DNA from: Hyalangium gracile
GTDB taxonomy: Bacteria > Myxococcota > Myxococcia > Myxococcales > Myxococcaceae
DNA: 64,000 bases
Assembly (NCBI RefSeq): GCF_020103725.1
Contig: NZ_JAHXBG010000014.1
Span: 238,320 to 302,319, forward strand
Reading direction: 5' to 3'
Shown here: piece after piece, positions 45,255 to 54,143 of the stretch
Position numbering within the stretch: the first letter of the stretch is position 1
Layout: each line of letters begins with the position of its first letter
Notes under the pieces: model-generated
Databases searched by the model: none
What the model was told of the DNA's origin: nothing
Seen by the model: the letters and a program-made list of their open reading frames with translations, nothing else
Translations under genes and position numbers: made by a program

Positions 45255-45794
45255 TCAGGGGATGATCCGGATCGAGGACACTCCCTCGAACTCCACCGTG
45301 CTGCCCTTCGTGATGCCCACCGACTGGCACCAGCCTCCGGGCACCTCCAGCACGAACTGGCTGGGCACTCCCACCGAGCGCGCCTTCAGCGTGCGCGGCT
45401 CGGCCCGCTCGACGATGCCCACCACCTTCTTCCGCGTGTCGATGAAGAGCATGTCCAACGGGATGAGCGTGTTGCGCATCCAGAAGCTCTGCACCACCTC
45501 TTCCGGGAAGAGGAACAGCATGCCCTTGCCCGCCGCCAGCTCCGTGCGCCACATCAGCCCCCGCGAGCGCGCCTCCGGCGTCGCGGCCACCTCCACCTCC
45601 ACCCGGTGCACTCCTCCATAGGCGTCATGCAGGCGGACGAAGGCGCGCGGCAGCGGCTGCATCACATATTCCTTCGCGGTCACGTCCGTCGTCGGCGGGG
45701 GCGCGGGAGCCGGTGGCTTGCCCTCGGCCTCGGGACGGCAGGCCAGCATCAACAGCACCGCCACGCCCACTGCCTGAACAGGAAACCGGCGCAT
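45255..45794 (-). CDS. DUF192 family lipoprotein
   Basis: 179 aa from ATG 45794. Lipoprotein signal (VQAVGVAVLLMLAC). After a Pro-rich linker the DUF192 core is complete: VEVAATPEARSRGLMWRTELAAGKGMLFLFPEEVVQSFWMRNTLIPLDMLFID then GIVERAEP and LEVPGGWCQSVGITKGSTV. The family is small, extracytoplasmic and of unknown biochemical role. The start lies 2 nt after the PilZ stop, so the two genes are one transcriptional and probably translationally coupled unit. Convergent with the membrane glycosyltransferase. Confidence 0.9.
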   Translation of the reverse strand: MRRFPVQAVGVAVLLMLACRPEAEGKPPAPAPPPTTDVTAKEYVMQPLPRAFVRLHDAYGGVHRVEVEVAATPEARSRGLMWRTELAAGKGMLFLFPEEVVQSFWMRNTLIPLDMLFIDTRKKVVGIVERAEPRTLKARSVGVPSQFVLEVPGGWCQSVGITKGSTVEFEGVSSIRIIP

Positions 45795-45796
45795 GC

Positions 45797-46189
45797 TCAG
45801 GAGTTCAGCGACTTGTTCAGCAGCTTCTCGGTCAAGTCCGTCCCCAGGCTGTCCGCCATGAGCTTCTCGACCACACCCTCGAACTCCGAGCGCTGGGTGT
45901 CGCTGTTGTAGATGAAGCGGATGCCCATGCCGGGCTCGTCCCCGTCCGCCTTGGACCAGACCACCTCGCCCAGCAGCTCGAACGGCGCCTCGCGCTGCGG
46001 CACCGTGAGCTTGAAGAGGAACCGCGTGCCGATGGCCAGCGGCTTCTTCGTCTTGATGAAGGTGCCGCCCTTCGAGATGTTCTTCGTGTAGTCCGCGAAG
46101 AACGAGTTGAGCTTCTTGTAGTCGACCTTCAACTCGATCGGTACGCGGACCTGCTGGCGCTGCTCTGGACCGGTCTTCTGTTCGGGCAT
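45797..46189 (-). CDS. PilZ-domain protein
   Basis: 130 aa from ATG 46189. The cyclic-di-GMP motif is present as RQQVRVPIEL (R-x-x-x-R) and, 27 residues on, KNISKGGTF (D/N-x-S-x-x-G), in the variant TIGR02266/PilZ-like form common in myxobacteria. The end carries MGIRFIYNSDTQRSEFE and a helical tail. It is the first gene of a two-gene operon with the DUF192 lipoprotein. The nearest cyclic-di-GMP enzyme gene is 3 kb away. Its start is only 25 bp from that of the divergent metallopeptidase gene, so promoters must overlap coding DNA. Confidence 0.88.
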   Translation of the reverse strand: MPEQKTGPEQRQQVRVPIELKVDYKKLNSFFADYTKNISKGGTFIKTKKPLAIGTRFLFKLTVPQREAPFELLGEVVWSKADGDEPGMGIRFIYNSDTQRSEFEGVVEKLMADSLGTDLTEKLLNKSLNS

Positions 46190-46214
46190 GCTGGGGAGCA
46201 GTATAGGGGAGCCT

Positions 46215-48584
46215 ATGCGGCAAGTCCTGTTATCCCGAGCCTCCGCCCTGCTGCGGCGCCCCGCCGTCCTCACCGTGGCGGGTCTCCTGGCGCTCGGGGG
46301 TTCGGCCCTCGTCTTCCTCCCCCTCTTCGGCCTGCCCGGCTTCGAGCTGAGCCTGGCCCTCTCCATCGCCGTGGGCACCCTCGGCGGCGGAGTGGGCATC
46401 GCCGCCGCCGCCCAGGAGCGCCGCCTCCTCAAGGGCGAGGAGCCCCGCCTCAAGGAGCTCCCCCGCCCGGAGCGCCCGACCCAGGCCGTGGCCCAGGCCC
46501 TGGGCACCGCGCTGCTGCTCAACACCGCGGTGCTCGTCCCCCCCTTCCTCAGTTCCACTCTCTTCGCACTCTTCTCGACGGAGTGTGATCCGTTCGAGCT
46601 GGTGGGCTTCTACCCGCTGCTCACCCTGCCCTCCGCCGCGCTCGCCTCCGCCGCCGGCGTCTTCTGTGGCTTCTGGGCCCGGACGCCCGGACGCGGCGTG
46701 CTCGCCTACGTCGGCCTGGTGCTCCTCTCGGGCCTCCACACCGCCTGGCCCATCGTCTTCGGCCCTCAGGTGTATGCCTTCAACCACTTTCTCGGACATC
46801 TCCCGGGGCCCCTCTACGACGAGGCGCTGGCCATCACTCCCCGGCTCGGCTGGTTCCGGCTGGAGACGCTGGCGCTGGCGGGGCTGCTCGCGCTGCTCAC
46901 GGCCATCAGCCTGGACGTGCGCGCAGGCCGCCTCTCCCAGCCGAACCCCTCACCCGGCGCGTGGCTCCTGCTGACACTCGGGGTGGGCACCGTGGCCATC
47001 CTCGAGGGCAACGGGCCGACTCTCGGCCTGCGGATGACTCACGAGTACCTCTCCCACGAGCTGGGCGGCCTCCGGGACTCGCAGCACTTCCGCCTTCACT
47101 ACGCGCGCGGCATGGATCGCGACGCCGTGGAGCGCACGGTGAGGGATCTCGAGTTCCGCCACCAGCAGCTGTCCACCTTCCTGGGCGGCTCGCTCTCCGA
47201 GCGGATCCACGTCTACCTGTACCGCACCGAGGAGGAGAAGCAGGCGCTGGTGGGCGCCGGGCGGACCCAGTTCGCCAAGCCCTGGCTCGCCGAGCTGCAC
47301 ATCAACGATCGGCCCTTCCCCCACTCCACCCTGCACCACGAGCTGGCGCACGTGATGGCCGCCTCCGCCGGCAGCGGCCCGTTCCGCGTCACCACCCGCT
47401 TCGGGCTCTGGCCCTTGATGGGCGTCATCGAGGGCTTCGCCGTGGCCGCGGATGCCCCCGTGCAGGGCGAGCTCACGCTGCACGAGTGGGCCGCCGGCAT
47501 GCGCCGCCAGAAGCTGGCCCCGGACATGCGCAAGCTCATGGGCACCGAGGGCTTCTACCAGTCCGCCCCCGCGCGGGCGTACACGGTGGCCGGCTCCTTC
47601 CTGCGTTACCTGGCGGACACCTACGGCTCGGAGAAGGTGCGCGTGCTCTACGCCCACGCCGACTTCCAGCTGGCCTACGGGCGCTCCCTGGACGATCTCG
47701 TCACCGAGTGGGAGCGCTACCTGGACACGCTGCCCCTGGACGAGGGCGCCATCAGCCGCGCCTTCCTGCGCTTCCGCACCGGCAGCCTCTTCACCCGCAC
47801 CTGCGCCCGCGAGGTGGCCCGGCTCCAGCAGACCGCCCAGGAGGCGCTCGCCACCGATCCGCAGGAGGCGTTGGAGCTCTACCGGCGGGCCGCCGAGCTC
47901 CAGCCCGAGGAGCCCACCTATGTCATGGGGCAGTCCCTGGCGCTGGATCAGCTCGACCGCACCACCGAGGCCGTGCAGCTGCTCGCCCCCCTGGCCGAGA
48001 AGGTGAAGGAGCAGCCCGCGATGCTGGCCGAGGTCGTCATGGATCAGGCGGACCTGGCCCTGCGGCTGCAGCAGCTCGACGTGGCCCGGCAGTACCTGGA
48101 GCGGGTGCTCACCCTGGCCCCCAGCCCCGAGCTGACGCGCTCGGCGCAGATCAAGCTCGCCTCGCTGGACTCACCCTCTCGGCTGAGGACGGTGGAGAGC
48201 TTCTTCCGCCTCCGCCAGGAGGAGGTGCGGCTGCTGTACCTGGCCCGGGCGCTCCAGGCGGCTCCGAGGGATCCCTATTTCAACTACCTGCTCGGCCGGC
48301 GCCTGCACCAGGCTGGAGATCCAAGGCTCGCCGTCGAGTACCTCACGCAAGGCTTGGCCTCGGGGGGCCTGGAGCTGTCCGAGGCCATCCGCCGCGAGGC
48401 CCTGCGGCTCCTGGTGGAGTCCTCCTACCTGGCCGGGGACTGCGGCGCGGTGCGGCATGAGGTGGGCGCTCTGCCGGATTTTGGACCTGCCTTCAAGGCG
48501 GTGGCCGTCGAGTGGGTGGCTCGATGTGACTTCGAGGATGCTGTGTTTCAAGGACCCCTGGTGCCCCGACAGGCTTTCCGCTAG
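46215..48584 (+). CDS. Membrane-anchored gluzincin metallopeptidase with TPR tail
   Basis: 789 aa from ATG 46215 (GGGGAG just upstream). Residues 15-270 hold about seven membrane helices. From 290 is a soluble zinc-peptidase-like domain of the peptidase MA/M1 fold: HVYLYRTEEEKQALVGAG, the zinc motif HELAH (375-379) in STLHHELAHVMAA, and about 30 residues on GVIEGFAVAAD with the third ligand Glu. YGSEKVRVLYAHADFQLAYGRSLDDL is typical of this fold. The last 280 residues are TPR repeats. It is probably an envelope peptidase whose TPRs bind partners. Upstream PilZ and DUF192 genes diverge from it. Target unknown. Confidence 0.82.
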   Translation: MRQVLLSRASALLRRPAVLTVAGLLALGGSALVFLPLFGLPGFELSLALSIAVGTLGGGVGIAAAAQERRLLKGEEPRLKELPRPERPTQAVAQALGTALLLNTAVLVPPFLSSTLFALFSTECDPFELVGFYPLLTLPSAALASAAGVFCGFWARTPGRGVLAYVGLVLLSGLHTAWPIVFGPQVYAFNHFLGHLPGPLYDEALAITPRLGWFRLETLALAGLLALLTAISLDVRAGRLSQPNPSPGAWLLLTLGVGTVAILEGNGPTLGLRMTHEYLSHELGGLRDSQHFRLHYARGMDRDAVERTVRDLEFRHQQLSTFLGGSLSERIHVYLYRTEEEKQALVGAGRTQFAKPWLAELHINDRPFPHSTLHHELAHVMAASAGSGPFRVTTRFGLWPLMGVIEGFAVAADAPVQGELTLHEWAAGMRRQKLAPDMRKLMGTEGFYQSAPARAYTVAGSFLRYLADTYGSEKVRVLYAHADFQLAYGRSLDDLVTEWERYLDTLPLDEGAISRAFLRFRTGSLFTRTCAREVARLQQTAQEALATDPQEALELYRRAAELQPEEPTYVMGQSLALDQLDRTTEAVQLLAPLAEKVKEQPAMLAEVVMDQADLALRLQQLDVARQYLERVLTLAPSPELTRSAQIKLASLDSPSRLRTVESFFRLRQEEVRLLYLARALQAAPRDPYFNYLLGRRLHQAGDPRLAVEYLTQGLASGGLELSEAIRREALRLLVESSYLAGDCGAVRHEVGALPDFGPAFKAVAVEWVARCDFEDAVFQGPLVPRQAFR

Positions 48585-48612
48585 ACGCAGGCCCTCACTC
48601 ACAGGAGGGCGT

Positions 48613-49137
48613 ATGCGGTTCGAATCGCGGCAGCGGATCATGGGGACGGTGGACGAGGTGGAGCGCGCGATGCTCGATGAGCGTTACCCCGAGTTCCTCC
48701 TCAAGCACCACGGCGTGCTGCTCGAGGTGCAGCAGCTCGAGCTCAAGGCCGAGGGCGATCTGGTGCGCCGCAAGGTGCGCTACCGCCCCAAGCCCGTCAT
48801 CTCCTCCATCGGCCCGAAGAAGGTGCCGCCCGAGTGGTTCGCCTTCATCGAGACGTCCACCTACGACAAGAAGAAGAAGGAGCTCACCTTCAGCAACGTG
48901 CCCACCTCCAACGCCATCTCCAAGATGCTGGTGAACACGGGCACGCTGCGGCTGCGCGACGTGGGCGGGGCCACCGAGCGGACCATGGAGGGGGAGATCG
49001 GCCTCAAGCTGCCCTTCCTGATGAAGATGCTGGCCCCCATCGGCGAGAAGATCATCCAGTCCGAGGGTTTGAAGATCCTCGAGGGCGAGGCCCCGGTGCT
49101 CAACCGCTTCATCACCGAGGTGCTGCGCAAGGGCTGA
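48613..49137 (+). CDS. SRPBCC-like / DUF2505-like protein
   Basis: 174 aa from ATG 48613 with a perfect AGGAGG 6 nt away. MRFESRQRIMGTVDEVERAMLDERYPEFL at the start and FLMKMLAPIGEKIIQSEGLKILEGEAPVLNRFI at the end are the opening strand-helix and the closing long helix of a START-like fold resembling DUF2505. The middle is beta-rich and Lys-rich (RRKVRYRPKPVISSIGPKKVPPEWF). No active site is visible; these proteins bind lipids or other hydrophobic ligands. It follows the peptidase gene by 28 bp and probably shares its transcript. Confidence 0.72.
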   Translation: MRFESRQRIMGTVDEVERAMLDERYPEFLLKHHGVLLEVQQLELKAEGDLVRRKVRYRPKPVISSIGPKKVPPEWFAFIETSTYDKKKKELTFSNVPTSNAISKMLVNTGTLRLRDVGGATERTMEGEIGLKLPFLMKMLAPIGEKIIQSEGLKILEGEAPVLNRFITEVLRKG

Positions 49138-49206
49138 GCTGGCCCCTCTCATGGCTGGGGAATGAGTTGACACCAGCGCGGTTGCACCCTTAGAGGCGAC
49201 CGCACC

Positions 49207-49674
49207 ATGACCTACCGAGCCCTTCTCGTCGTTCCGCTGCTGCTGCTGGCCTCGGCCTGCTCCACCCGGCGTATCCCGGGCACCGAGATTGCCGACACCG
49301 ATGACTCGCGCGCCATCCTCGCCATCATGGAGCGCTACCGCACCGCCGTGGAGGCCAAGGACGCCAAGGCCATCCAGGCGCTGGTGGCCGAGGACTTCCG
49401 CGAGGATGCCGGCACGGAGAACCCGGACGACGATCTGACCTACGCCAACCTGCCCGAGCACATGAACGCGCTCTTCCAGCGGGTGGAGCGGCCCAAGGTG
49501 GACATGAGCGTGCGCCGGGTGGACGTGCAGGACGACATGGCCACCGCCATCTACTACTGGAACGCCAGCTGGCGCATGCCCACGCTGACCAGCCGGCCCC
49601 AGAGCGACGCCGAGCTGGAGCAGATGATCTTCAAGCGCGTCCAGGGCGAGTGGAAGATCGTCTCCGGCATCTGA
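49207..49674 (+). CDS. NTF2/SnoaL-like lipoprotein
   Basis: 155 aa. Lipoprotein signal ALLVVPLLLLASAC. The mature part (DSRAILAIMERYRTAVEAKDAKAIQALVAEDFRED...GEWKIVSGI) is an NTF2-like cone fold as in SnoaL and Cif/DUF4440 proteins. The usual catalytic residues are not identifiable, so a binding role is likelier. The gene is third in a plus-strand series after the peptidase and SRPBCC genes (69 bp gap) and ends 3 bp from the convergent homoserine kinase. Confidence 0.83.
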   Translation: MTYRALLVVPLLLLASACSTRRIPGTEIADTDDSRAILAIMERYRTAVEAKDAKAIQALVAEDFREDAGTENPDDDLTYANLPEHMNALFQRVERPKVDMSVRRVDVQDDMATAIYYWNASWRMPTLTSRPQSDAELEQMIFKRVQGEWKIVSGI

Positions 49675-49677
49675 GGC

Positions 49678-50649
49678 TCACAGCCCCAGCAGCTTCAGGA
49701 AGCCCGCGGGGCCCATGGCGTCCAGCGCCCGGGCCCGCGCCAGGTAGGTGCGGAAGTCCTTGCGGGTGAGCTGCTCGGGCGGCAGCGGCGACAGGTGGAA
49801 GTCGCGGATGCGGCTGGCCGTGTAGCGCACCGAGCCGAAGAGCGCGTGGCCGAAGAGGTTGTCGCGCTCCGCCTGCGTCAGCGGCCGGGACTCCTGGTAG
49901 CCGCGGATGAAGGGCTTGCACAGCTCCGGCAGGTAGCCGCCGTCGAAGCACCAGGCGTTCAGGGTGATGGCCACGTCCAGGCCATAGGCGTCCACGCAGG
50001 CCATCTCGAAGTCGAAGAAGGCCCCCACCCGGCCCGCCAGCCACTTCACGTTGTCCATGAAGAGGTCCGCGTGGATGACGCCGCGCGGCTGCAGGCCCTG
50101 GTTCCTGGCGCCCTCCGCGCGCTCCAGGTGCTCGGCCAGCTCGTCCGCGACGCTGGCCACCTCGTCATCCGCGTGGCGCCGCAGCCCCGAGAGCCAGCTG
50201 CGCACCTGCGCCGCGCTGTAGGGGTTGTCCCGGCTGCCGCCGAAGGACTGGGTGATGCGGTGCATCTTCCCCAGCTCCTGCCCCAGGAACTCCGCGTGCT
50301 CCGGCGTCACCTGGGGGCGCCGCAGCTCCTCGCCGGACAGCCACTTGAAGACACTCACCCGCCCGCCCTCCAGCTCCAGGAAGGGCCGCCCCTGCAACGT
50401 CGGCACCAGCGTGGGCGAGGGGAAGTGGGACTCGGTGAGGTGCGTCAGCAGGCCCGCCTCGAAGCGCAGATCCTCCGCCGAGCGCACCGTGGTGTGGCGC
50501 ACGAAGAAGCGGCCCGTCGCGGTGAGCACCCGGTGGTTGGTGTTGATGGAACCCTCCGGGATGGCCACCACCTCCTTCACCTCGCCCAGCCCGTACACCT
50601 CGGCCACCCGCGCGAACGCCTCGGGTTTCAGCACCGTATAGACTGCCAT
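49678..50649 (-). CDS. thrB: Homoserine kinase, type II (APH fold)
   Basis: 323 aa from ATG 50649, with GGGAGG upstream. Phosphorylates homoserine in threonine synthesis. Type II ThrB features: VYTVLKPEAFARVAEVYGLGEVKEVVAIPEGSINTNHRV, the nucleotide Lys-equivalent region FFVRHTT, catalytic loop GVIHADLFMDNVKW (H-x-D-x-x-x-x-N), metal Asp in FFDFEMACVDAYGLDVAITLNAWCFD, and a helical C-terminus. The APH fold is shared with choline and aminoglycoside kinases, but the NAWCFD and INTNHRV signatures favour ThrB. No other threonine genes are adjacent. Confidence 0.85.
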   Translation of the reverse strand: MAVYTVLKPEAFARVAEVYGLGEVKEVVAIPEGSINTNHRVLTATGRFFVRHTTVRSAEDLRFEAGLLTHLTESHFPSPTLVPTLQGRPFLELEGGRVSVFKWLSGEELRRPQVTPEHAEFLGQELGKMHRITQSFGGSRDNPYSAAQVRSWLSGLRRHADDEVASVADELAEHLERAEGARNQGLQPRGVIHADLFMDNVKWLAGRVGAFFDFEMACVDAYGLDVAITLNAWCFDGGYLPELCKPFIRGYQESRPLTQAERDNLFGHALFGSVRYTASRIRDFHLSPLPPEQLTRKDFRTYLARARALDAMGPAGFLKLLGL

Positions 50650-50700
50650 CGAGCCACCTCCCGGAGTGGACAGCCGCCCAACCCTTCGCGCGCCCCTCCG

Positions 50701-50729
50701 TTGACACCCGAAGGGGGCGGACATATCTA
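50701..50729 (+). promoter_or_regulatory. sigma-70-type promoter of the TPR gene
   Basis: TTGACA (50701-50706), 17-bp spacer, TATCTA (50724-50729), 68 bp before ATG 50797. The following leader (to 50796) is the most AT-rich stretch nearby. Confidence 0.6.
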
Positions 50730-50796
50730 GGCGCGGCTCCCTGATCAATATAAACGTCCGAAACCATTCAATTTTCCGGGCCGGAGGCAGTCGCGC

Positions 50797-52398
50797 ATGG
50801 GCATGGCAGACGGCGGTAGCGTCGGGCAGCGGGACTGGAAGCGGAGGGAGAGCCTGGCCAGCGCACTGGTGCAGGTGGCCCTGGTGGCCGTGCTGCTCGG
50901 GGCGGCGGTCGCCTACGTGGTGCACCGAGGCCGCGTCCGTCAGGAGACGGACACACGCCTCAAAGCCGCCCAGGGGCTGGCGCAGCGCGGCAATCCGGCG
51001 GACCTGCAGAAGGCGCTCCAGGAGCTGGATGCGCTCTTCGCCGTCGATCCGGACGTCTACGGGGCCCATGCGCTGGCCGCAGACATCCAGGCCGAGCTGT
51101 GGCTGGAGCACCACCAGCCAGGCGCGGAGGCCCGCGCGCGCGAGCACCTGGCCCGCGCCGAGGCGCTGGAGTCCAAGGACGTGGAGCGCTACGGCGCCCG
51201 GGTGGTGCGCGCGCGGGTGATGCTGTCCGAGGGAAAGGCCTCGGAGGCGGAGCAGGCGCTGAAGGCGCTCCGGGACCGCGGGGCCAGCAACCCGAAGCTG
51301 TGGCTGACGCAGGCCCGCACGCTCCAGGCGCTCGGGAACCTGCAGGGCGCGCGGCAGGCCTTCTCCCGGGCCACGGATGGCGCGTGGAGGGATCCGCGCT
51401 TCGCCGCGGCCTATGGCGAGGCCCTCCTGGAGGAAGGGCTGTTCGCCCAGGCCAACGAGGCGCTGGGGCGAGCGCTCTCGGCCAACTCCGATCACCTCCA
51501 GGCGCGGCTGACGTCGGCGCTGGCCTGGCTCTATCTGGAGAAGCCGAAGGAGGCCGAGCGGCTGCTCCAGGAGGTGCAGGCGCGCGAGGCGGAGCTGACG
51601 CCGGTGCTGAAGGCGCGCATGCTGGCGGCCCGGGCGGAGCTGGGGCTGGCCCAGGGCCACCCCGACGAGGCCATCAAGTCCGCGGACGCGGCGCTCGCCC
51701 TGCTCCCGGACGAGCCCTATGCCCTCTTCAGCCGGGCCCGCGCGCTGGCGGCCCGGAAGGATCCGGGCGCACGGGCGGCCTTCGAGTCAGCGGTGGCGAA
51801 GCACCGCACGGCCCCCCTGCTCTACCTGGAGGGAGCGAAGGCGCTCCAGGCAGCGGGCGACGGGGCCGGCGCGCTGGCGCTGCTGGACACGTACGAGGCC
51901 ATCTTCCGCGGGGTGCAGGTGCCCGCCGGTGAAGGCAAGACGGTGAGCGCGCTGGAGCGGGACGATCGCTACTGGCTGGCTCGCGGCGGCGTCCTGGAAG
52001 CCGCGGGCCAGCAGGATGCGTCGCTGGCGGCCTATGAGCAGGCCATCGCCGTGAAGGGGCCGGCGCTGGCGCGGGCGAAGTACGCCAAGGGCCTGCTGCT
52101 GCTGGCGCGCAAGGACTACCCCAAGGCGCGCGAGGCGCTCGAGCCGCTGACGCCAGACACCGGCGCCGGGCCGCTGCCAGAGGCCTACACCGCGATGGGA
52201 GCGGTCCTCTTCGGCCAGGGGGACTACGCCACGGGCTGCCAGCACTACTTCGTCGCGCTCACTCGCGATCGCGCTCGGAGCGTCCCGCTGGATGAGCTGC
52301 AGGCGCGGGCCGCGAGCGTCGCGAAGCAGCTGACGGAAGCCGGGCAGGCTGGCATGGCCAAGACGTGGAAGGCGGAGACGGACGCCCTGCTGAAGTGA
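50797..52398 (+). CDS. Membrane-anchored TPR protein
   Basis: 533 aa. One N-terminal helix (SALVQVALVAVLLGAAVAYVVH, about 24-45) anchors it; the rest is a continuous run of TPR-like helices: LQKALQELDALFAVDPDVYGAHALAADI, AEQALKALRDRGASNPKLWLTQARTLQALGNLQGARQAF, ASLAAYEQAIAVKGPALARAKYAKGLLLLARKDYPKAREAL. No enzyme motif. Most likely a periplasm-facing scaffold. Read from its own promoter at 50701 and followed, 56 bp after the stop, by palindromic element copy 5. Confidence 0.85.
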   Translation: MGMADGGSVGQRDWKRRESLASALVQVALVAVLLGAAVAYVVHRGRVRQETDTRLKAAQGLAQRGNPADLQKALQELDALFAVDPDVYGAHALAADIQAELWLEHHQPGAEARAREHLARAEALESKDVERYGARVVRARVMLSEGKASEAEQALKALRDRGASNPKLWLTQARTLQALGNLQGARQAFSRATDGAWRDPRFAAAYGEALLEEGLFAQANEALGRALSANSDHLQARLTSALAWLYLEKPKEAERLLQEVQAREAELTPVLKARMLAARAELGLAQGHPDEAIKSADAALALLPDEPYALFSRARALAARKDPGARAAFESAVAKHRTAPLLYLEGAKALQAAGDGAGALALLDTYEAIFRGVQVPAGEGKTVSALERDDRYWLARGGVLEAAGQQDASLAAYEQAIAVKGPALARAKYAKGLLLLARKDYPKAREALEPLTPDTGAGPLPEAYTAMGAVLFGQGDYATGCQHYFVALTRDRARSVPLDELQARAASVAKQLTEAGQAGMAKTWKAETDALLK

Positions 52399-52453
52399 CG
52401 GTCGCCCAAGAAGAAGGGGCCCGCGGTGGTCCGCGAGCCCCCTGAAGAGGAGG

Positions 52454-52527
52454 CCCCTGTCGGGCGCGGTCTTTCCGAACTGGTCTGCTTGTCATACCAG
52501 TTCGGTCCGCGTGCGACCCGACAGGGG
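52454..52527 (+). repeat. Dispersed palindromic element, copy 5 (best preserved)
   Basis: Core AACTGGT (52478-52484), loop CTGCTTGTCAT, ACCAGTT (52496-52502). CCGAACTGGT pairs perfectly with ACCAGTTCGG, and the ends CCCCTGTCGGG/CCCGACAGGGG form an 11-bp outer stem. It lies between convergent genes. Confidence 0.85.
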
Positions 52528-52553
52528 GCACTCCACTACCTACATGAAGGGGC

Positions 52554-53768
52554 TCAGGTGCCCACGCCGTCGCCACAGACGACGAAGGGCCGCAGCGGGG
52601 CGAGGTGGCCCTCGGCGTTACCCGACATCGAGGCGGCGTAGATGCCGCCGTCCCAGCTGCCGCTGCTGAAGTCGATGTGGGCCTGGGGCGCCAGCACCGT
52701 GCCGAAGAAGCCGTAGTTGAAGGCGTTGATGTAGCCGGCGTTCACGAAGTTGAAGAGCACGCCCGTCGCGTCCACGCCGCTGTAGGCGTTGGAGAAGTTC
52801 GCGATCGTCGCGTCGTAGCCGACCACGTTGATCACCGCCACGGAGCCCGTCGGCACGGTGAGGGAGAAGTACCGGGTGGCGCTCAGGGTGGTGGCGTGCA
52901 CCTCGAAGACGTTCACCTTCGGGTTCGTGCCCTGCAGGAAGAGTCCGCCCCAGGAGTGGAACTGCCGGCTCCCGTTCACCGGCAGCCCGCCGAGCGTAGA
53001 GGAGAGCTCCAGCAGCTCCGCGTCCCTCGAGGGGAAGTCGACCGGCCACAGCGGCTCCGGGGCCAGCGCGCCCCGGTAGAAGGTCACCGTCCCGTTGGCG
53101 GTGGTGGACTCACCGTAGTACGCGTCGCCGAAGACGCCGCCGTGGCTGACGTTCAGCGCCACGCCGGCCACCAGCACGTTCGACGTCTCGTCGGCCGCCA
53201 GGCCCGCGCCCACCGAGAAGTAGTGCATGTCGAGGGTGCCGCCGGCCGCCACCTTGCCGCGCACGTCGTGGCCACCGGTGTAGTCCCCGCTCACGTACAG
53301 GTTGAAGTCGTTGAGCTGGACCTCCCTGCAGACGCCCTCCGAGGGGGTGATCTTGATGGAGACCGACTGGGCCGCCTCGACGTTGCCGCTGTTGTCCTTC
53401 GCGTAGAACGTGACGGTCGTCGTCCCCCGCGCGGTGATGGCCGGCAGGTACCCCTGAGCGCCATTCACCTGGCCGCTCTTGGTCGTCGCTCCGCTCATGC
53501 TCCAGAAGATCGCCTGGACCCCGGAGGCGTCATCCGTCGCCTTGAGCAGGACGGCGACGTTGTTGTGGTACTCGCCGTTCGAGTCGGCCCGGCCCTCGAT
53601 GACGGCGGTGCTCTGCGGCGGCGTGGTGTCTCCCTCCAGCGAGGGGGCTACGGTCGTGAGCTCAAATGCTGGCGTCTCCTTCGCGTCCGTCCCCGTCAGC
53701 TCCGGGGCCCCGCACGCGGTGGCCGTGAAGGCCAGAAACACCAACTCATAGATGGACTTTCTCTTCAC
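52554..53768 (-). CDS. Choice-of-anchor A family lipoprotein
   Basis: 404 aa from GTG 53768, which has a strong AGGAGG 8 nt upstream. Lipoprotein signal IYELVFLAFTATAC. Residues 45-150 are an Ig-like module with DGVQAIFWSMSG-type loops (DDASGVQAIFWSMSGATT, FYAKDNSGNVEAAQSV), as in the chitobiase-type repeats of the 25.4 kb lipoprotein. From 160 the choice-of-anchor A domain runs to the end: LNDFNLYVSGDYTGGHDVRGKVAAGG, TVPTGSVAVINVVGYDATI, ATGVLFNFVNAGYINA, GTVLAPQAHIDFSSGSWDGGIYAASM. Such domains are found in secreted and surface-attached proteins; a sorting tail is not seen. Outer surface localisation inferred. Confidence 0.88.
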   Translation of the reverse strand: MKRKSIYELVFLAFTATACGAPELTGTDAKETPAFELTTVAPSLEGDTTPPQSTAVIEGRADSNGEYHNNVAVLLKATDDASGVQAIFWSMSGATTKSGQVNGAQGYLPAITARGTTTVTFYAKDNSGNVEAAQSVSIKITPSEGVCREVQLNDFNLYVSGDYTGGHDVRGKVAAGGTLDMHYFSVGAGLAADETSNVLVAGVALNVSHGGVFGDAYYGESTTANGTVTFYRGALAPEPLWPVDFPSRDAELLELSSTLGGLPVNGSRQFHSWGGLFLQGTNPKVNVFEVHATTLSATRYFSLTVPTGSVAVINVVGYDATIANFSNAYSGVDATGVLFNFVNAGYINAFNYGFFGTVLAPQAHIDFSSGSWDGGIYAASMSGNAEGHLAPLRPFVVCGDGVGT

Positions 53769-54108
53769 AGGACTTCCTCCTCCCTGACTCGACCTCCGCG
53801 CCGCGGGGCGAGGCATAGGTTCGCGTTTGTCCGACGCGTCCGGATTCCAGGAATACGGTACGCCCCCCTGTTTTGCTGCAGCCGGCACCATACTGGACTA
53901 ACGGGAAGACCACCCATATGAAGTGCAGGCAGATCTTTCCGCCCACCATGGCTAGTGGGTTATGTCTGCTTTCCTGTGTTTCTTTGAGATCCACGTTTCG
54001 GTGTAGGTCCTCGCTCGGAGGCCCCGGGCCGAAAGCAGGAAAACGGGCAAACGGGCGGCGCGCCGCACGCGTGGTTACGCTGTGCAGTGGCCGACAGGAT
54101 CAGGGCAC
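53769..54108. other. Promoter region of the anchor-A lipoprotein; otherwise nothing recognised
   Basis: 340 bp. It must contain the promoter and leader of the minus-strand lipoprotein gene. The stretch 53860-54000 is AT-richer than its surroundings. CTGCTTTC near 53966 and GAAAGCAG near 54031 form an 8-bp inverted pair. I cannot assign a -35/-10 with confidence. Confidence 0.35.
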
Positions 54109-54133
54109 CGGGCACTGCCCCTCGGGGCGCCCG
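54109..54133 (-). terminator. GC-rich hairpin after the NTF2-like gene
   Basis: CGGGC...GCCCC-TC-GGGGC-GCCCG, a ten-pair stem with a 3-nt bulge on one side and a 2-nt loop, lies 11 bp beyond the minus-strand stop at 54144. No T tract. Confidence 0.5.
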
Positions 54134-54143
54134 AGCATCCGGA

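Noticed and set aside
52605..53921. Plus-strand open frame opposite the anchor-A lipoprotein
   Set aside because: His/Arg/Val-rich complement of a clear lipoprotein gene that has signal peptide and ribosome site.
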